Assembly: GCF_900116015.1 (NCBI RefSeq)
Contig: NZ_FOYH01000002.1
Location: forward strand, 287,562 to 351,561
DNA: 64,000 nt
Origin: Enterobacter sp. kpr-6
GTDB taxonomy: Bacteria; Pseudomonadota; Gammaproteobacteria; Enterobacterales; Enterobacteriaceae
Direction of reading: 5' to 3'
The notes below the pieces were generated by a model, which was not told the origin of the DNA, did no database searches, and saw only the letters and a program-made list of their open reading frames with translations. The position numbers were made by a program, and so were the translations under genes. This document shows, one piece after another, positions 60,904-64,000 of the stretch (the stretch's first letter is position 1; each line of letters starts with the position of its first letter).

Positions 60904-61851
60904 ATGGCGCACACGCACTCACATTCTCACTCAACTCCTCCCGCCTCCGGTGATAACAACGCCCGCCGCCTGCTTTTCGCTTTTGGCGTAACGGCGATTT
61001 TTATGCTGGTGGAAATTATTGGTGGCCTCGTCTCCGGTTCGCTGGCCTTACTGGCCGATGCGGGTCATATGTTTACTGATGCCGCCGCGCTGCTTTTCGC
61101 CCTGCTGGCGGTCAATTTTTCCCGTAGACCCCCCAGCGGCAGACATACATTTGGCTGGATGCGCCTGACCACACTTGCGGCTTTCGTCAATGCTCTCGCG
61201 CTGGTGGTGATCACGATATTCATCGTCTGGGAAGCGATTATTCGCTTCCGGCATCCGCAGCCGGTGGGCGGGATCACCATGATGATCATCGCTATTGCCG
61301 GGCTGATTGCCAACCTTCTGGCTTTCTGGATTTTGCATCGGGGTAGTGAAGAGAACAACCTAAATGTCCGCGCCGCTGCGCTGCACGTGCTGGGCGATCT
61401 TCTTGGTTCAGTCGGAGCGATTATTGCGGCGGTAGTGATTCTGGTGACCGGCTGGACGCCCGTAGATCCGATTCTTTCGGTACTGGTCTCCTGCCTGGTG
61501 CTGCGTAGCGCATGGCAGTTGCTGCGTGAAAGCGTTAATGAATTGCTGGAGGGTGCGCCGATGGCGCTGGATATTACGGCGTTAAAACGGCACCTGCGCC
61601 GTGAAGTCCCGGAAGTGCGTGATGCGCATCATATCCACGTCTGGCTGGTGGGTGAGAAGACCGTCATGACGCTGCATGTGCAGGTGATCCCGCCCCACGA
61701 TCATGATGCCCTGCTGGGGCGCATTCAGCATTTCCTCGCCCATCATTATGATATTGAACATGCGACCGTGCAGATGGAGTATCAGCCCTGCAATGGCCCG
61801 GACTGCCTGTTAAACGCGCAGCCGTCCGGGCATGTACATCATCACCATTAA
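60904..61851 (+). CDS. zitB: ZitB, Zn2+/H+ antiporter (CDF family)
   Basis: The 315-residue cation diffusion facilitator has six membrane segments. The site-A motifs are [10 protein letters not shown] (segment II) and HVLGDLLGS (segment V). His-rich termini ([10 protein letters not shown] and HVHHHH) bind zinc. It exports zinc from the cytoplasm. Its last 4 bp overlap the convergent pnuC. Confidence 0.97.
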   Translation: MAHTHSHSHSTPPASGDNNARRLLFAFGVTAIFMLVEIIGGLVSGSLALLADAGHMFTDAAALLFALLAVNFSRRPPSGRHTFGWMRLTTLAAFVNALALVVITIFIVWEAIIRFRHPQPVGGITMMIIAIAGLIANLLAFWILHRGSEENNLNVRAAALHVLGDLLGSVGAIIAAVVILVTGWTPVDPILSVLVSCLVLRSAWQLLRESVNELLEGAPMALDITALKRHLRREVPEVRDAHHIHVWLVGEKTVMTLHVQVIPPHDHDALLGRIQHFLAHHYDIEHATVQMEYQPCNGPDCLLNAQPSGHVHHHH

Positions 61852-62567
61852 TTCGACAGCGCGCGTGAGCCTCGATCGCGGGCGCTGCTCATCCACATCC
61901 TGCTGCCGTTAAGGGCGATAAATGTCAGGATCAGATATTCCAGTGCCATGGCATAGACGCCCTGCAAGGTAAAGATCGCCACGCTAATTACGTTAATCAC
62001 CACCCACAACAGCCAGTTTTCGACGTATTTGCGCGTCATCAGGATCATTGCCACAATCGACAGCACCATCATGCAGGAATCCCAGAAAGGATAAGCGTCA
62101 GGCTGGAGATCCGGCATCGTCACGTTAAGGCCGATGCTTTGCATTACCGAAACGGCAATACGGGTTAAGAAGGCAAAGACCGGATTGATCCACACCGTCA
62201 TCAGGCCGATGGCGATAACACAGACCGCAAGCCAGGCAAGCGCTTTAGGGAGCGGTAGCCAGCGGATCTGTAACGCCGCTTCGTTTTGCGACGTTTGTCG
62301 TGACCAGGCGTACCAGCCGTATATGTTTGCGGCGAAGAAAAAAAGCTGCAAAAGCAGGCTGGCATAAAGCTGGATCTGGAAGAAAATGATCGCAAAGAGC
62401 GTGACGTTGACTAAACCGAACGCGTAGTTAACGATTTTTTCCAGACTGGCGAGCCAGATACAGAGTAATCCGGCGATCGTTCCGATTGCTTCAATCCATG
62501 ATAAATCATAGCCACCCGTGCCAATCGGAATATGCACCAGGATGTTTTGCGTGCTAAAAAAATCCAT
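61848..62567 (-). CDS. pnuC: PnuC, nicotinamide riboside transporter
   Basis: The 239-residue inner-membrane facilitator has about seven membrane segments, including the substrate-site motifs [10 protein letters not shown] and [16 protein letters not shown]. It takes up nicotinamide riboside for NAD salvage. It lies 37 bp behind nadA and is in the NadR-regulated nadA-pnuC operon. Confidence 0.97.
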   Translation of the reverse strand: MDFFSTQNILVHIPIGTGGYDLSWIEAIGTIAGLLCIWLASLEKIVNYAFGLVNVTLFAIIFFQIQLYASLLLQLFFFAANIYGWYAWSRQTSQNEAALQIRWLPLPKALAWLAVCVIAIGLMTVWINPVFAFLTRIAVSVMQSIGLNVTMPDLQPDAYPFWDSCMMVLSIVAMILMTRKYVENWLLWVVINVISVAIFTLQGVYAMALEYLILTFIALNGSRMWMSSARDRGSRALSN

Positions 62568-62604
62568 CTTATCCTCAACTCATTGTTTACTTAGAAAACG
62601 TCCG

Positions 62605-63648
62605 TTAAGGATGTAGTGTAGCCGCAAAATCCAGCATCCGGTTTAACGGCTTTAACGCACCCTCTCGCAGCGCCTTATCAACATGAACCTCATGAGCTGC
62701 CCCGCCGCTCTCAAGGCTCTGTGCAATCGCCTGCAGGCCGTTCATTGCCATCCACGGACAGTGCGCACAGCTACGGCAGGTTGCCCCTTCGCCTGCGGTG
62801 GGTGCTTCCAGTAATTCTTTCTCCGGCACCGCCTGCTGCATCTTGTAGAAAATGCCGCGATCGGTCGCGACAATCAGTTGCTTATGCGGCAGGGTTTTCG
62901 CCGCATTGATCAACTGGCTGGTGGAACCGACGGCATCTGCCATATTAACCACCGCCTGCGGCGATTCAGGATGCACAAGAATAGCGGCATCCGGGTACAG
63001 ACCTTTCATGCGGGCCAGTGCCTGCGTTTTAAACTCATCGTGAACGATACAGGCCCCCTGCCAGCACAACACATCGGCTCCGGTCTGTTTCTGCACATAA
63101 TTGCCAAGATGACGATCGGGTGCCCAGATAATTTTCTCACCGAGACTGTCAAGATGCTCGATCAGCTCCACCGCGATGCTGGATGTCACCACCCAGTCGG
63201 CGCGCGCTTTGACGGCTGCTGAGGTATTGGCGTAAACCACCACCGTTCTGTCGGGGTGGGCATCACAAAAAGCATTGAACTCATCAATGGGGCAGCCGAG
63301 ATCGAGCGAACATTCGGCGTTCAGCGTGGGCATCAGAATAGTTTTTTCGGGGCTGAGAATTTTGGCGGTTTCGCCCATAAAACGCACACCCGCCACCAGA
63401 AGCGTAGAGGCTGGGTGTTTCGCACCAAAGCGCGCCATCTCCAGTGAGTCCGAAATACAGCCACCCGTTTCTTCTGCAAGCTGCTGAATTTCAGGATCGG
63501 TGTAATAGTGCGCCACCATCACCGCATCACGCTCTTTTAGCAGACGCTTGATTTTTTCACGGTAAAACTGTTTTTCATCGGAGCTTAACGGCACCGGCTT
63601 CGGTGGAAAAGGATAAATGGCTGCTTCAGGATCAAACATTATGCTCAT
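62605..63648 (-). CDS. nadA: NadA, quinolinate synthase
   Basis: The 347-residue enzyme condenses iminoaspartate with DHAP to quinolinate in NAD synthesis. The 4Fe-4S ligands lie in [21 protein letters not shown] and [24 protein letters not shown] and HPESPQAVV are active-site elements. A NadR box lies 73-90 bp upstream. Confidence 0.97.
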   Translation of the reverse strand: MSIMFDPEAAIYPFPPKPVPLSSDEKQFYREKIKRLLKERDAVMVAHYYTDPEIQQLAEETGGCISDSLEMARFGAKHPASTLLVAGVRFMGETAKILSPEKTILMPTLNAECSLDLGCPIDEFNAFCDAHPDRTVVVYANTSAAVKARADWVVTSSIAVELIEHLDSLGEKIIWAPDRHLGNYVQKQTGADVLCWQGACIVHDEFKTQALARMKGLYPDAAILVHPESPQAVVNMADAVGSTSQLINAAKTLPHKQLIVATDRGIFYKMQQAVPEKELLEAPTAGEGATCRSCAHCPWMAMNGLQAIAQSLESGGAAHEVHVDKALREGALKPLNRMLDFAATLHP

Positions 63649-63720
63649 TTTGCAATCTCGTTTGGCTAGCTGAACGAATTACCCATTTTCAGGCTATTTT
63701 AAAGATAACGCCGGGATAAT

Positions 63721-63738
63721 TGTTTTATATGCTAAACA
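63721..63738. promoter_or_regulatory. NadR box of nadA
   Basis: TGTTTTATATGCTAAACA matches the NadR consensus TGTTTA-N6-TAAACA with one deviation. Confidence 0.85.
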
Positions 63739-63790
63739 AGATAGCGGAAAGCGTGAGAAATGTCGTGAGGAATTTAAAACTACAGATAGC

Positions 63791-63816
63791 AAAAAAGCGC
63801 CTTTAGGGCGCTTTTT
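63791..63816. terminator. Terminator of the tRNA-Lys operon
   Basis: AAAAAAGCGCC-TTTA-GGGCGCTTTTT is a GC stem with a T-run on each strand. On the minus strand it follows the tRNA operon end. Confidence 0.9.
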
Positions 63817-63825
63817 CACATTGAG

Positions 63826-63843
63826 TGGTGGGTCGTGCAGGAT
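63826..63843 (-). repeat. Remnant of a tRNA-Lys 3' end
   Basis: Eighteen bases (plus strand TGGTGGGTCGTGCAGGAT) repeat the 3' end, including CCA, of the tRNA-Lys at 63925. No D-arm or anticodon arm precedes it on the minus strand. It lies directly before the operon terminator. Confidence 0.85.
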
Positions 63844-63924
63844 GACTCGGCTTCGCCTCGCCCTACGGGCCGTTGCTGTTGCAACGTTATCCTTCACGTT
63901 TAACATCCTTAGCGGATATTAAAT

Positions 63925-64000
63925 TGGTGGGTCGTGCAGGATTCGAACCTGCGACCAATTGATTAAAAGTCAACTGCTCTACCAACTGAGCTAACGACCC
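63925..64000 (-). tRNA. tRNA-Lys (UUU)
   Basis: The complete 76-nt tRNA reads GGGTCGTTAGCTCAGTTGGT at its 5' end, with anticodon UUU in a CTTTTAA loop, T-arm GGTTCGAATCC, and an encoded CCA. It is the last intact gene of the tRNA operon next to nadA (lysT-lysQ in E. coli); further members lie beyond the window. Confidence 0.98.

Noticed and set aside
63820..63900. A second tRNA gene behind tRNA-Lys
   Set aside because: Only the 18-base 3' end is present; no acceptor 5' strand, D-arm or anticodon arm can be drawn.

Overview
This window is chromosomal DNA of an enterobacterium close to Escherichia, Enterobacter, Lelliottia or Citrobacter. Most of it follows, in reverse orientation, the nadA–gal–mod–bio–uvrB–moa–ybh–rhlE–dinG–ybiI gene order of E. 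coli K-12. Protein lengths, overlapping starts and many control sites (BirA, GalR, ModE, LexA, TyrR, NadR, Moco riboswitch) match that backbone. The density of intergenic CCCTCTCCC-type palindromes suggests an Enterobacter-like genome, but the species cannot be fixed from the sequence alone.

Region 1 (1-7367) is accessory. It holds five co-directional genes: a HerA/DUF87-type ATPase cut by the window edge, three unrecognised proteins, and an 888-residue Hsp70/actin-fold protein with an unrelated N-terminal domain. I know of no described function for this set, and it is the best candidate for an undescribed system. Region 2 (7375-17330) is ybiI-ybiJ-ybiB-dinG-rhlE, with an alpha-glucoside PTS cassette (EIICB, GH4 6-phospho-alpha-glucosidase, GntR/HutC regulator) between dinG and rhlE. 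Region 3 (17331-26671) is the cecR-ybhGFSR efflux operon, then ybhQ, ybhP, clsB and ybhN. Region 4 (26819-31529) is ybhL, the moaABCDE molybdopterin operon with its riboswitch and ModE site, and ybhK.

Region 5 (31713-35316) is an eptA-basR-basS (pmrCAB) lipid A modification operon at a non-K-12 position. It includes a 29-codon pmrR gene on the opposite strand; both promoters carry PmrA boxes. Region 6 (35633-44639) is uvrB, an orphan UrtE-like ABC ATPase behind a sigma-54/NtrC-type promoter, the bio operons with the BirA operator, and ybhB. Region 7 (44754-53500) is ybhC, pgl, ybhA, modABC, acrZ, modE and modF. Region 8 (53621-64000) is galETKM, gpmA, aroG, ybgS, zitB, pnuC, nadA and the end of a tRNA-Lys operon.

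Several circuits close within the window. ModE, encoded at 51 kb, has evident sites at modA and moaA, linking molybdate uptake to cofactor synthesis. CecR sits behind its own palindrome and heads an efflux operon. BasR can act at eptA-basRS and at pmrR. Seven clusters of a palindromic repeat lie only in intergenic gaps, mostly at gene ends. Compared with K-12, ybiC, ybiX, fiu and the ybhD/H/I/J block are absent from their expected places.
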